Of a stretch of DNA of 33,708 bases, positions 16,072 to 23,824 are shown piece by piece. Position numbers and translations under genes: made by a program. Source of the DNA: Verrucomicrobiia bacterium (GTDB lineage: Bacteria; Verrucomicrobiota; Verrucomicrobiia; Verrucomicrobiales; DEV007); contig JAGRPB010000046.1 in assembly GCA_020439945.1 (NCBI GenBank), positions 1 through 33,708 of the forward strand, given 5' to 3'. Each line of letters opens with the position of its first letter. Within the stretch, counting starts at the first letter, position 1. The notes beneath the pieces were generated by a model, which made no database searches, was not told the DNA's origin, and worked only from the letters and a program-made list of their open reading frames with translations.

Positions 16072-16854
16072 TCACAGCGCCCGGGCAAAGGCGCCCCCAT
16101 CCACCAGCAGCATCTCGCCGGTGATGTAACTTCCGGCCTCGCTGGAAAGCAGGATCGCCGGGCCGGCCAGTTCGCGAGGATCACCCCAACGATTGAGCGC
16201 GGTCATGTTGGCGAATTCCTGTTTCTCCGCCTCCGACAACAGGCTCATCGGAAGGTCGGTGAGAAACGGTCCGGGCCCGATGCAGTTCACGGTGATTCCG
16301 TAGGGACCGAGATCGAGCGCACTGGCTTTTGCGAGTCCCATCAGCGAAGCCTTGGTGGCGGAATACGCGTTCCGGGCCGGCTTCGATCCGACTCCCAGCA
16401 CGGAGGAAATGTGAATGATGCGTCCCCATTTGCGCTCCTTCATTTGCGGCACCAGCGCGCGGGTCAGGCGCATGATGCTCGTCAGGTTCAGTTCGATGAT
16501 CTGATCCCAGACCTCATCGTCGATCTCGTCGATTGGCTGCGGTTTGTTGGAACCGGCGTTGTTGATGAGAATGTCGACCTTTCCGAATTTCTCCAGCGCC
16601 TCCGCGGCGAGCGCATCGACCTCGGCGCGATCGGTCATGTCGGTCACGCGATACTCCACCCGCACGTCGAGCCCCTCTTCGATCTCCGCCTTGGCGGCGG
16701 CGAGTTCGTCCTCCTTGCGGCTGCAGATCATGATGTCGGCGCCGCATTCGGCGAGTCCACGCGCCATGGCTTTGCCCAGCCCCTTGCTCCCGCCGGTAAC
16801 CAACGCCACACGGCCATTCAAATCGAAAAGATTGCACTGCATGGTGTCGATCAT
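16072..16854 (-). CDS. Short-chain dehydrogenase/reductase
   Basis: This 260-residue NAD(P)-dependent oxidoreductase has a Rossmann glycine motif TGGSKGLG, the NNAG motif (ILINNAGSNKP), SSVLG with the catalytic serine, and YSATK with the catalytic Tyr and Lys. GEMLLVDGG at the C-terminus is typical of KduD/FabG-like sugar or ketoacyl reductases. The ATG at 16854 follows GGAGGGGC closely; the ATG at 16842 (MQCNLF) is also possible. Pairing with a Tat-exported propeller gene recalls pectin breakdown, where KduD reduces the keto sugar made downstream of oligogalacturonate lyase, but this link is an inference. Confidence 0.88.
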   Translation of the reverse strand: MIDTMQCNLFDLNGRVALVTGGSKGLGKAMARGLAECGADIMICSRKEDELAAAKAEIEEGLDVRVEYRVTDMTDRAEVDALAAEALEKFGKVDILINNAGSNKPQPIDEIDDEVWDQIIELNLTSIMRLTRALVPQMKERKWGRIIHISSVLGVGSKPARNAYSATKASLMGLAKASALDLGPYGITVNCIGPGPFLTDLPMSLLSEAEKQEFANMTALNRWGDPRELAGPAILLSSEAGSYITGEMLLVDGGAFARAL

Positions 16855-16909
16855 GCCCCTCCCGGACGGTGAGGGAAATCGAAAAAACCATTTCCCGGCA
16901 TCCCGCATT

Positions 16910-16950
16910 TAAGAGGGTTGAGTCGACGAACCGACCCTGTTGACTCCCTC
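16910..16950. repeat. Palindromic element copy B
   Basis: Read on the minus strand, GTCAACAGGGTCGGTTCG and then TCGACTCAACCCTCTT align with copy A near 4430, sharing CAACAGGGT, GG, TCG, CGAC and CAAC at the same spacings. GAGTC (16920-16924) and GACTC (16942-16946) form an inverted pair. It lies in the divergent gap between the SDR and a small membrane protein. Confidence 0.55.
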
Positions 16951-17040
16951 CTGGACGTGTTTCGCGTCCAATTTTGTGGTTTTGATACCCGGATTTGCCT
17001 TGAGTTGGACGAACTCGATGGGTTTTCCTATCGTTTTCCC

Positions 17041-17316
17041 ATGAGTGCCCCCATCTGTCGTTTTCTCAGTAATCTTTGTTTCCAACTCGGTGTCCTCTCG
17101 ATCGGCGCCTCGATCGCCATCTGGTGGTTCAATCGCGGTGATGCACCCGAGGTCCAGGCTCACGCCGAACGCTTTGGAATCTTCGTCGGACTCTGGGCGC
17201 CCACGCTCCTGATCCTGTCGAATCGTTTCGATCGCTACGCCGACAAGGCGAACGAGGTTCCGGGTCTGAAGCCGGAACACCACGAGGAAAACCGGGACGA
17301 AGAAGTGCCCAAGTAA
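17041..17316 (+). CDS. Small two-helix membrane protein
   Basis: The 91-residue protein has two hydrophobic segments, about residues 12-29 (FQLGVLSIGASIAIWWF) and about 45-62 (FGIFVGLWAPTLLILSNRF). A polar loop with AHAERFG lies between them and a charged C-terminal tail ends it (HHEENRDEE). I recall small uncharacterised proteins sharing the ERFGIFVGLWAPT core, but have no function for it. The frame runs upstream to 16918 without a clear start; the ATG at 17041 is the first suitable one. It is convergent with the CNNM gene across a hairpin that touches both stops. Confidence 0.7.
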   Translation: MSAPICRFLSNLCFQLGVLSIGASIAIWWFNRGDAPEVQAHAERFGIFVGLWAPTLLILSNRFDRYADKANEVPGLKPEHHEENRDEEVPK

Positions 17317-17332
17317 ACGCCGAGCGCGGCGT
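17317..17332. terminator. Convergent hairpin
   Basis: ACGCCG (17317-17322) and CGGCGT (17327-17332) form a perfect 6-base stem with a 4-base AGCG loop, starting directly after the stop of the small membrane protein and ending at the first base of the CNNM stop. It fills the entire gap and likely helps end both transcripts. Confidence 0.55.
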
Positions 17333-18483
17333 CAGGAAGCCCCCTCAGAGACCGAATTTGATTCCGACGCGGCCTCGCGCCGGGCACGTCGTGCCTGAAT
17401 CATGGCGACGCGTCTCATGTCGGTGGCATTGTCGAGTTCATCGACGATCTCCGTTCCCAGCAGGGTCTCGATCACGTCTTCCAGGGTGGCGATGCCGGTG
17501 TAGTCGCCGTATTCATTCACGACAAGGGCGATGTGTTCCCGACCGCCGATCAACTCCGTGTAGAGCGCGCTGACGGGCAGCGATTCGGTGACGACGGGGA
17601 GATCACGACGAAACACTTCCAGGGTCACTTCCGTGTTGGCGGCCGCCAGCAGATCCGCCCGAAGCACGAACCCGCAGACCTCATCCGGTTGTGCCCCATA
17701 GACCGGGATGCGGGCGAAACCGTTTCCGACATATTCCATGCGGTAGGTTTCGACGGAAGTCGAGAGCGGCAGGCTGAAGACCACGACGCGGGGCGTCATG
17801 ATTTCCTTCACCGGAATTCGGCGAAGTTCGAACAGGTTCCGGAGCACATTGGATTCCTCCTCTGACAAGGTTCCCGATTGACTGGCCCGCGAGATGATCG
17901 ACTCGATCTCGGCTCTGGATTGATCATTCGCCCCCCCATGGCCGGCCAGACCTTCGGTAAAGTGCTGCAGGATTCGAATGAAGGGCTTCAGGACCCAGAC
18001 CAGGAAACGAATACCCTGCGTGGTGATCGGCGCCAGTTTCCTCCAATGGGTTGCTCCAATGGTCTTGGGAATGATCTCCGACCCGATGAGGATGAGCAGG
18101 GTCATGACGAAGGAGGAAACCCCGAGCCATTTCTGCCCGAACAATTCCGCCGCCTCATAGCCGACTCCGGCGGCGCCGACGGTATGCGCGACGGTATTCA
18201 GGGTGAGAATGGCCGAGAGCGGTTCATCCGGCTTGGCCTTGAAGCGCTCCAGGATTTCCCCGGCCTTCGAGCCATGGGCTTTCAGCGTGTCGATGTAGGC
18301 GCGATTCACGCTGAGCAGCACCGCTTCGGCCACCGAACAGAGAAAGGAGAACACCAGCGCCACGAAAAGGTAGACGAGCAGCCAGATCAGGGTCTCCACG
18401 GAAAACTGGCCGGCAGCCTCTCCACCGGATATCGGCGCCGCGGCCACCAGCGCCACGCAATCACTGAACGAGATCCCGTTCAT
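17332..18483 (-). CDS. CNNM/DUF21 transporter with CBS pair
   Basis: This 383-residue protein has an N-terminal DUF21 (CNNM) membrane domain with helices near 32-56 and 110-175, holding LLSVNRAYIDTL, NTVAHTVGAAGVG and SEIIPKTIGA. Two CBS motifs follow, from VKEIMTPRVVVFSLP and ARIPVYG to LVVNEYGDYTGIATLEDVIETLLG. Family members have been linked to Mg2+ efflux or Na+/Mg2+ exchange; the usual C-terminal CorC/HlyC domain is missing, and the protein ends in a short basic tail. Its ATG at 18483 directly follows the last base of the regulator's TGA, so the two are translationally coupled. The neighbourhood with divergent nhaA suggests a Na+ or Mg2+ role. Confidence 0.88.
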   Translation of the reverse strand: MNGISFSDCVALVAAAPISGGEAAGQFSVETLIWLLVYLFVALVFSFLCSVAEAVLLSVNRAYIDTLKAHGSKAGEILERFKAKPDEPLSAILTLNTVAHTVGAAGVGYEAAELFGQKWLGVSSFVMTLLILIGSEIIPKTIGATHWRKLAPITTQGIRFLVWVLKPFIRILQHFTEGLAGHGGANDQSRAEIESIISRASQSGTLSEEESNVLRNLFELRRIPVKEIMTPRVVVFSLPLSTSVETYRMEYVGNGFARIPVYGAQPDEVCGFVLRADLLAAANTEVTLEVFRRDLPVVTESLPVSALYTELIGGREHIALVVNEYGDYTGIATLEDVIETLLGTEIVDELDNATDMRRVAMIQARRARREAASESNSVSEGAS

Positions 18484-18819
18484 TCAGCGCAGAACGTTCA
18501 ACAGATGGGCGAGGTCGCAATCGGATTCGAGCGGATGGCGCAGACGGTATTCGAGATTCACGGTGTATCGATTGCGGCGTCCCTCGCGTTGCTTGGAAAG
18601 CACACCGCCACCCTCGAGTTCAGCCAGGATTCGCTGGACGGCCCGCTCGGTGATTCCGATCTGCGTGGCGAGATCGCGAATCCGCAATTCGGGTTCCCGA
18701 GCGAGGCAAACGACCACATGGGTGTGGTTGGTCAAAAAACTCCACCCTCCATCGCCGCGAGACGTCGCGGCTGGACCCGGCAAGGCTGAGGATGCGTTTT
18801 TTTCCATTTCTGTTTGCAT
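18484..18819 (-). CDS. Winged-helix transcriptional regulator (MarR-like)
   Basis: The 111-residue protein is mostly one winged helix-turn-helix: [54 protein letters not shown], with the recognition helix in [13 protein letters not shown] and the wing in [10 protein letters not shown]. No metal or small-molecule site is obvious. The ATG at 18819 is chosen; ATG at 18807 would remove four residues. Stop and next start touch (TGA then ATG), so it is coupled to the CNNM gene. It faces nhaA across a 71-base gap holding a 26-base near-palindrome, so it probably controls both directions. Confidence 0.82.
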
Positions 18820-18842
18820 GATAGCCGAAAAGGACGTTTTTG

Positions 18843-18868
18843 AAAACACGAAAACATTTTCGCGTTTT
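18843..18868. promoter_or_regulatory. 26-bp near-perfect palindrome, candidate operator
   Basis: AAAACACGAAAA (18843-18854) and TTTTCGCGTTTT (18857-18868) are inverted copies with one mismatch around a CA centre. A second inverted pair, ATAGCCGAAA near 18820 and TTTCAGCTAT near 18872-18881, differs at one base and brackets the core. The site lies in the 71-base divergent gap between the regulator and nhaA, where an autoregulatory operator is expected. TATATT at 18868-18873 could be a -10 for nhaA, but no -35 at normal spacing was found. Confidence 0.65.
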
Positions 18869-18890
18869 ATATTTCAGCTATCAAATCCCC

Positions 18891-20114
18891 ATGACTCTCG
18901 CCGCCTCCCACCGTCCTCGTATCCCCAAAGAAGCCTTTCCAGGTCTCCTGCTGATGGGAGCGATGCTGGTCGCTCTCCTGGTGGCCAACTCTCCGCTGGC
19001 CCCACTCTACCAACGCCTGCTCGATACCTATGCCGAGATCTCGATAGGCGCCTTCGAACTGCGGAAGCCCCTGCTGCTCTGGATCAATGACGGTCTGATG
19101 GCGGTCTTCTTTTTCCTGGTGGGTCTCGAGTTGAAGCGGGAAATACTCGCCGGTGAACTCTCGGATTTCCGCAAGGTGATCCTCCCTCTCGTGGCGGCGC
19201 TCGGCGGGATCGGTGCCCCGGCGCTGATCTACGCCTGGATCAATCGCGGAGATGCCATGGCCATGAATGGCTGGGCGATTCCCGCCGCCACCGACATCGC
19301 TTTCGCCCTCGGTGTGCTCGCCCTGCTGGGAAAATCGGTGCCTCTCGCCCTCAAGGTCTTTCTCGCCTCGGTGGCGGTGATCGACGATCTCGCCGCCATC
19401 GTGATCATCGCGGTTTTCTACACCAGCCAACTGTCCTTTCTCTCCCTCGGTATCGCCGCAAGTCTGCTGGTCGCGCTTTTCATCCTCAATCGACGGGGCG
19501 TCACCGCCAAGACTCCCTACCTGCTTCTCAGCGTCGCTCTCTGGGTGGCCGTCCTGAAGTCCGGCGTTCATGCCACCCTGGCGGGGGTGGTGGTCGCCGC
19601 TTTCATTCCCTACCGGCCCGCCAAGGGCGAGAAAAAACCGCTCCTCGAAGTGATGGAGCACGACATTCACCCGTGGGTTGCCTTCGGCGTCCTTCCGATC
19701 TTCGCCTTCGCCAACGCTGGAGTGTCGCTCGTCGGCATGACCCTGGGATCGCTACTCCAGCCGGTGCCGCTCGGCATCGCGCTCGGGCTCTTTCTCGGCA
19801 AACAGATCGGGATTTTCGGAGCGAGCTTTCTCGCGGTGAAAGCGGGAATCGCCAGGCTCCCCTCCGGCGTCTCCTGGCTCCAACTCTACGGCGTCGCCCT
19901 GCTCTGCGGCATCGGTTTCACCATGAGCCTTTTCATCGGCTCTCTCGCCTTCGAACAGAGCGGCGGGCCGGACTACGCCGTCGACGACCGACTCGGCATC
20001 CTCGCAGGCTCGCTGCTCTCGGGCATGGCGGGCAGCCTGATCCTGTGGCTTGCCAGCCGGAAGTCCGCTGCCAAGGAATCGCCGACCGATCAGGAGGCGC
20101 GATCGGCTCCCTGA
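18891..20114 (+). CDS. nhaA: Na+/H+ antiporter NhaA
   Basis: NhaA exports Na+ (or Li+) in exchange for protons and controls pH and salt. The 407-residue inner-membrane protein has about twelve helices. The key ion site is present: Asp165-Asp166 in VIDDLAAI (Asp163-Asp164 in E. coli), Asp135 in PAATDIAFALG (Asp133), and Lys304 in LFLGKQIG (Lys300). The start is the ATG at 18891 (MTLAASHRP); an in-frame TTG at 18840 lies inside the operator and is unlikely. The 3' end overlaps the convergent nucleotidyltransferase gene by 25 bases. It is divergent from the regulator/CNNM operon. Confidence 0.96.
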   Translation: MTLAASHRPRIPKEAFPGLLLMGAMLVALLVANSPLAPLYQRLLDTYAEISIGAFELRKPLLLWINDGLMAVFFFLVGLELKREILAGELSDFRKVILPLVAALGGIGAPALIYAWINRGDAMAMNGWAIPAATDIAFALGVLALLGKSVPLALKVFLASVAVIDDLAAIVIIAVFYTSQLSFLSLGIAASLLVALFILNRRGVTAKTPYLLLSVALWVAVLKSGVHATLAGVVVAAFIPYRPAKGEKKPLLEVMEHDIHPWVAFGVLPIFAFANAGVSLVGMTLGSLLQPVPLGIALGLFLGKQIGIFGASFLAVKAGIARLPSGVSWLQLYGVALLCGIGFTMSLFIGSLAFEQSGGPDYAVDDRLGILAGSLLSGMAGSLILWLASRKSAAKESPTDQEARSAP

Positions 20115-20815
20115 TTGAGTTCTGCCAGCACTTCCGGATCGCGCACGTCCGCCCAATCCGCGCCGAGTTCGACCGCCCGCATCCGACGACCGTCACGAAC
20201 GAGGGCCGCGATGGCGTCGGTAAGTTCGTATTCGCCGCGGGGGGAAAGCTCGAGATTGGCGATGTATTGGTAAATCTCCGGCGAAAAGGCGTAGATGCCG
20301 GCATTGTAATAGGGACTGGTCGGCTGACCTTCTTTCGGTTTTTCGATCAGGTCGGTGACCCAGCCGTCCTCGATGAAAACGGCGCCGCCTTTGCGCACGT
20401 CCTCATCACGCTTCACGGTCAGCTTGGCATCGACATCGGTGAAATCGACCAGCGGAGCATAGGATTCCGGGGAGACAAGAATATCGCCGTAGCTAAGCAC
20501 GAACGGATCCTCTCCGGTGAATTCGCGGCCCAGTTCGACCACCTTGCCGGTGCCGTCCTGGGTTACCTGCTCGACGTAGCTGACATTGACGCCGAAAGCG
20601 CCGCCGTCACCGAAGTGATCCATCACGACGTCCTTCCGATACCCCACCACGATGAGAAAATCGGAAACGCCGTTGGCGGCGAGGCCGCTGACGATGTGTT
20701 CGAGGATGGGACGCCCCTTCACCGCGATCATCGGCTTGGGCAGTTCATCGGTCAGTTCGCGCATGCGGGTGCCGCGCCCGGCGGCGAGAATGACAGCTTT
20801 CTTGATCTGGGACAT
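20090..20815 (-). CDS. Sugar-phosphate nucleotidyltransferase
   Basis: The 241-residue protein is a GT-A-like NTP transferase. AVILAAGRGTRM with ELPKPMI at residues 7-30 is the nucleotide-binding and catalytic N-terminal motif, with Arg17 and Lys27 as the likely phosphate binders. DGTGKVVEL, LSYGDIL with the metal-binding Asp, and PYYNAGIYAFSP follow. It lacks the C-terminal beta-helix acyltransferase seen in GlmU, so it makes an NDP-sugar only. Product (glucose, mannose or N-acetyl sugar) cannot be told. ATG at 20815 begins MSQIKKA. It is 17 bases from the aminotransferase stop, so it is the last gene of that run. Confidence 0.88.
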   Translation of the reverse strand: MSQIKKAVILAAGRGTRMRELTDELPKPMIAVKGRPILEHIVSGLAANGVSDFLIVVGYRKDVVMDHFGDGGAFGVNVSYVEQVTQDGTGKVVELGREFTGEDPFVLSYGDILVSPESYAPLVDFTDVDAKLTVKRDEDVRKGGAVFIEDGWVTDLIEKPKEGQPTSPYYNAGIYAFSPEIYQYIANLELSPRGEYELTDAIAALVRDGRRMRAVELGADWADVRDPEVLAELNQGADRAS

Positions 20816-20832
20816 GGGGAAAACAGACGGTT

Positions 20833-22032
20833 TCAGGATTCGAGTCGGCTGACGAAGTTTCCGATCTTTTCGAGCGCGATCTCCAGCTTGTCCATGGCGG
20901 TGGCGTAGCAGGCCCGGACACAACCTTCGCCGGCCTCGCCAAACGCGCTGCCGGGAACGACAGCGACGCTTTCTTCCTCCAACAGCCGAAGGGCGAAGTC
21001 CTTGCTCGAAAGGCCGAATTTCCGGATGTCTGGAAACGCATAGAACGCGCCACCGGGAGGAAAACAGGGCATTCCCATTTCGCCGAACTTCTTCAGCAAC
21101 AGATTGCGTCGCTGGGCGTAGGATTTTCGCATCCGCTCCACCTCGGCATCTCCGTTTTCCAGCGCCTCGACGGCCGCCAGCTGGCTCATGATGGGCGCAC
21201 AGAGCATGGAATACTGGTGGATTTTCATCATCGCCTCGGTCAGCACCTGGGGCGCACAGGCATAGCCGAGTCGGAAGCCGGTCATGGCGTGCGCCTTCGA
21301 AAAACCGTGCAACAGGATGGTACGCTCCTTCATTCCTGGCATCGACGCGATCGAGACGTGCGGTCTCGGCGTCTGCCCATGGTCTTCGTCCGCATAGGTC
21401 AGCTCGCTGTAGATCTCGTCGGTGATGACGATCAGGTCGTGCTCGATCGCGAGCGCGGCGATCTTTTCCAGTTCCTCGACCGGCTCCACCGCTCCTGTTG
21501 GATTGGTGGGAAAATTCAGCATCAGCATCTTCGTCCGCGGAGTGATCGCGGCGGCGACGTCCTCTGCCTTGAGGACGAATTCGTCTTCCACCCGCGTCTC
21601 GACCGCGATCGCCACGCCGTAGGCCATCACGATGCTCGGGCTGTAGCTGACGTAGCAGGGCGTATGATAGATGACTTCGTCACCTGGATCGAGCAAGGCC
21701 CGACAAGCGAGGTCGAGCGCCTCGGAAACGCCTACGGTCACCAGAATCTCCCGAGCCGGGTCGTAGGCGACCTCGCAATGTCTGGCGATGTATTTGCTGA
21801 TCGATCGGCGCAGAGACATCAGGCCGAGGTTCGAGGTGTAGCTGGTCTGGCCACGCTCCAGCGCGTAGATGGCGGCCTCGCGGATGTGCCAGGGTGCGGC
21901 GAAATCCGGTTCCCCGACCCCGAGTGAGATGACGTCGTCCCTACCCTGCACCAGTTCGAAAAAGTCGCGGATTCCCGAGCGGGGAATCTGCGCCACCTGG
22001 CGGGCGATACGGTCCTGTAGCGGCTTTGACAT
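20833..22032 (-). CDS. Class I/II PLP-dependent aminotransferase
   Basis: The 399-residue enzyme has the fold-type I layout: SLGVGEPDF near the N-terminus, LNFPTNPTGAV, VITDEIYSELTY with the Asp that contacts the pyridine nitrogen, and FSKAHAMTGFRLGY with the Schiff-base Lys246. The arginine near the C-terminus (GEGCVRACYA) should bind the substrate carboxylate. It is closest to aspartate/alanine-type aminotransferases, but substrate choice is not readable. The start at 22032 (MSKPLQDR) is better than an upstream ATG at 22059. It follows the Lrp-like gene by 86 bases, with a strong hairpin between, and precedes the nucleotidyltransferase gene by 17 bases. Confidence 0.92.
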   Translation of the reverse strand: MSKPLQDRIARQVAQIPRSGIRDFFELVQGRDDVISLGVGEPDFAAPWHIREAAIYALERGQTSYTSNLGLMSLRRSISKYIARHCEVAYDPAREILVTVGVSEALDLACRALLDPGDEVIYHTPCYVSYSPSIVMAYGVAIAVETRVEDEFVLKAEDVAAAITPRTKMLMLNFPTNPTGAVEPVEELEKIAALAIEHDLIVITDEIYSELTYADEDHGQTPRPHVSIASMPGMKERTILLHGFSKAHAMTGFRLGYACAPQVLTEAMMKIHQYSMLCAPIMSQLAAVEALENGDAEVERMRKSYAQRRNLLLKKFGEMGMPCFPPGGAFYAFPDIRKFGLSSKDFALRLLEEESVAVVPGSAFGEAGEGCVRACYATAMDKLEIALEKIGNFVSRLES

Positions 22033-22069
22033 GCGAAGCGATGGAAAAGAGAAAATCAATCAAAGAGAC

Positions 22070-22106
22070 CTCGGGGCACCGTGGCAATCGAACGGTGTGC
22101 CCCGAG
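22070..22106 (-). terminator. Hairpin after lrp-like gene, terminator or attenuator
   Basis: CTCGGGGCACCGT (22070-22082) and ACGGTGTGCCCCGAG (22092-22106) form a long stem with a 2-base bulge. On the minus strand the hairpin is followed by a pyrimidine-rich tract (TCTCTTTGATTGATTTTC), which resembles an intrinsic terminator. It begins 13 bases after the Lrp stop and ends about 38 bases before the aminotransferase ATG, so it may be a readthrough or attenuation point between them. Confidence 0.65.
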
Positions 22107-22118
22107 TTCCGCAGACGT

Positions 22119-22598
22119 TCAGGGAGTCACGGCGAGACGATCGGTCTCGACTTCGCTGGCGGCGAGAAAACCGCTCTGCTTGTAGACTTTCAGCTGGAAG
22201 TGAGTGGCCGTGGAAAGGACCCCGTCGAGTGTGCTGAGTTTTTCCGTCACGAATCGGGCCACTTCGCGCAGGTCTTCGCCCTCCACGAAAACGGCGAGGT
22301 CGTAACCTCCACTCATGAGGTAGCAGCTGCTGACCTGATCGAATTTCGCAATCCGCTCGGCCAGGCGATCGAAACCGCCCTCGCGTTCCGGGGTCAGTTT
22401 CACCTCGATCAGCGCGGCCACATTGTGGTTCCCCGCCTTGTCGCGATCGATGACGCCGTGGTAGCCGAGGATGACCCGTTCCCGCTCCAGTTCGGCGACA
22501 CGCCGCGAGACTTCCGCCTCGTCCTGACCAAGACGGTCGGCCAATTCGCCGACGGTCAGCCGAGCGTTTTGTTGAAGTAGTTCGAGCAGGGATTCCAT
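22119..22598 (-). CDS. Lrp/AsnC family transcriptional regulator
   Basis: The 159-residue protein has an N-terminal helix-turn-helix (MESLLELLQQNARLTVGELADRLGQDEAEVSRRVAELERERVI at 1-43) and a C-terminal ACT-like RAM domain (VAALIEVKLTPER, SCYLMSGGYDLAVFVEGEDL), which in this family binds an amino acid and sets the oligomer state. Regulators of this type are often coded next to the aminotransferase they control, as here. The ATG at 22598 is unambiguous. It is likely read from the same side as the pfk gene upstream, over 76 bases. Confidence 0.92.
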   Translation of the reverse strand: MESLLELLQQNARLTVGELADRLGQDEAEVSRRVAELERERVILGYHGVIDRDKAGNHNVAALIEVKLTPEREGGFDRLAERIAKFDQVSSCYLMSGGYDLAVFVEGEDLREVARFVTEKLSTLDGVLSTATHFQLKVYKQSGFLAASEVETDRLAVTP

Positions 22599-22674
22599 GA
22601 ATAGTTGGGCAGGTTTTCGTTGAGGCGTTTTTCAGCGCGTCACGTCATCGACCGGTCCGGGCCAAAGGAGCGAT

Positions 22675-23748
22675 TCAGTCCCCAAATGAAATGCCGACAC
22701 TGCGGGCGGTTTCCACAACTTCACCCTCGGGATCGACCAGGTTCAATTGAGAAACGGCTTCGGCGATGGTGACCGATCCCACGTGGTAGCGCTGGTAGGA
22801 AACCATACGCCCGAATTCCTGTCGTTCTATCAATTTCACCGCGTGAACCCCGAACCGGGTTCCCAGCACGCGATCGAAACTGGTGGGCGATCCACCTCGC
22901 TGGAGGTGCCCCAAAATGCAGGCGCGGGTTTCCTTGCCGGTTCGTCTCTGCAACTCGGCCGCCACGCGATCTCCAATGCCTCCGAGACGATATTCTCCAT
23001 CCACGGATTCCGCCTCGATCACCGGCCCTTTCCCCGCCGGCGCGGCGCCTTCCGCCACCACGATGAGGGTGCTGTGATTCCCGGTCGCTTCCCGTTCCCG
23101 GATGACTTTCACCATTTCCTCGTAGTGGAACGGGATCTCCGGGATCAGGATCACGTTGGCGCCACCGCCAATCCCTCCATAGAGGGCAATCCAACCGGCG
23201 TGTCGGCCCATCACTTCGAGCACCATGACCCGTTTGTGACTGCTCGCGGTGGTCTGGAGGCGGTCGAGCGCGTCCACCACGACCTGCGTCGCCGAATCGA
23301 AACCGAAGGTCATGGCGGTGGCCTTGAGATCGTTGTCGATCGTTTTCGGCACACCGATAATGGGAAAGCCTTCCTCGCTGAACTGAAGCGCCGTGGTCAA
23401 GGTGCCGTCGCCGCCGACGCAGATGAGGGCCTCCACGCCGAGATTCGACAGGGTCGAGCGCGCCTGTCGCATCAATTCCCCGGGGATCTTCGCCACCTCA
23501 CCGCTGCCATGTTTGGATGAAAAATGGCCGTGATTGGTCGTCCCCAGGATGGTGCCCCCCTGCCGGATAATGCCGCGCGCCTTTTCGTGATCGAGGATCT
23601 TGTAGTCGCCCGGTGGCAATAGCCCCTCATAGCCATCGCGAAATCCCACCACTTCCCAGCCGAGTTGGGTCGCGGCACCCACCACACCATGGGTCACCGC
23701 GTTGAGTCCGGGGCAGTCACCGCCACCGTTGAGCAGACCGATTCTCAT
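22675..23748 (-). CDS. pfkA: 6-phosphofructokinase (G104/K124 type)
   Basis: This enzyme phosphorylates fructose 6-phosphate in glycolysis. The 357 residues contain LLNGGGDCPGLNAV, VGGDGTLTTA with Asp114-Gly115, PKTIDNDL with Lys135, and VLEVMGRHAGW. In E. coli numbering 115 and 135 are positions 104 and 124. Gly at 104 is typical of ATP-dependent enzymes, whereas Lys at 124 is typical of PPi-dependent ones. This mixed pattern is known in group III enzymes, some of which use ATP; the phosphate donor here must therefore be left open. Allosteric effector residues could not be assessed. ATG at 23748 is clear. Confidence 0.93.
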   Translation of the reverse strand: MRIGLLNGGGDCPGLNAVTHGVVGAATQLGWEVVGFRDGYEGLLPPGDYKILDHEKARGIIRQGGTILGTTNHGHFSSKHGSGEVAKIPGELMRQARSTLSNLGVEALICVGGDGTLTTALQFSEEGFPIIGVPKTIDNDLKATAMTFGFDSATQVVVDALDRLQTTASSHKRVMVLEVMGRHAGWIALYGGIGGGANVILIPEIPFHYEEMVKVIREREATGNHSTLIVVAEGAAPAGKGPVIEAESVDGEYRLGGIGDRVAAELQRRTGKETRACILGHLQRGGSPTSFDRVLGTRFGVHAVKLIERQEFGRMVSYQRYHVGSVTIAEAVSQLNLVDPEGEVVETARSVGISFGD

Positions 23749-23824
23749 GATGGCAACTCACCTAGACGGGCCGGAGAGCTCTGTCCAGTGAGGTGTTTGT
23801 GAAATTGCCACTGAATAGCCAGCC

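Noticed and set aside
23749..23824. TGGCAA ... TTGCCA inverted ends between pfkA and the carboxypeptidase gene
   Set aside because: Only six bases pair at the ends, with a long unpaired interior; not enough to call an element.
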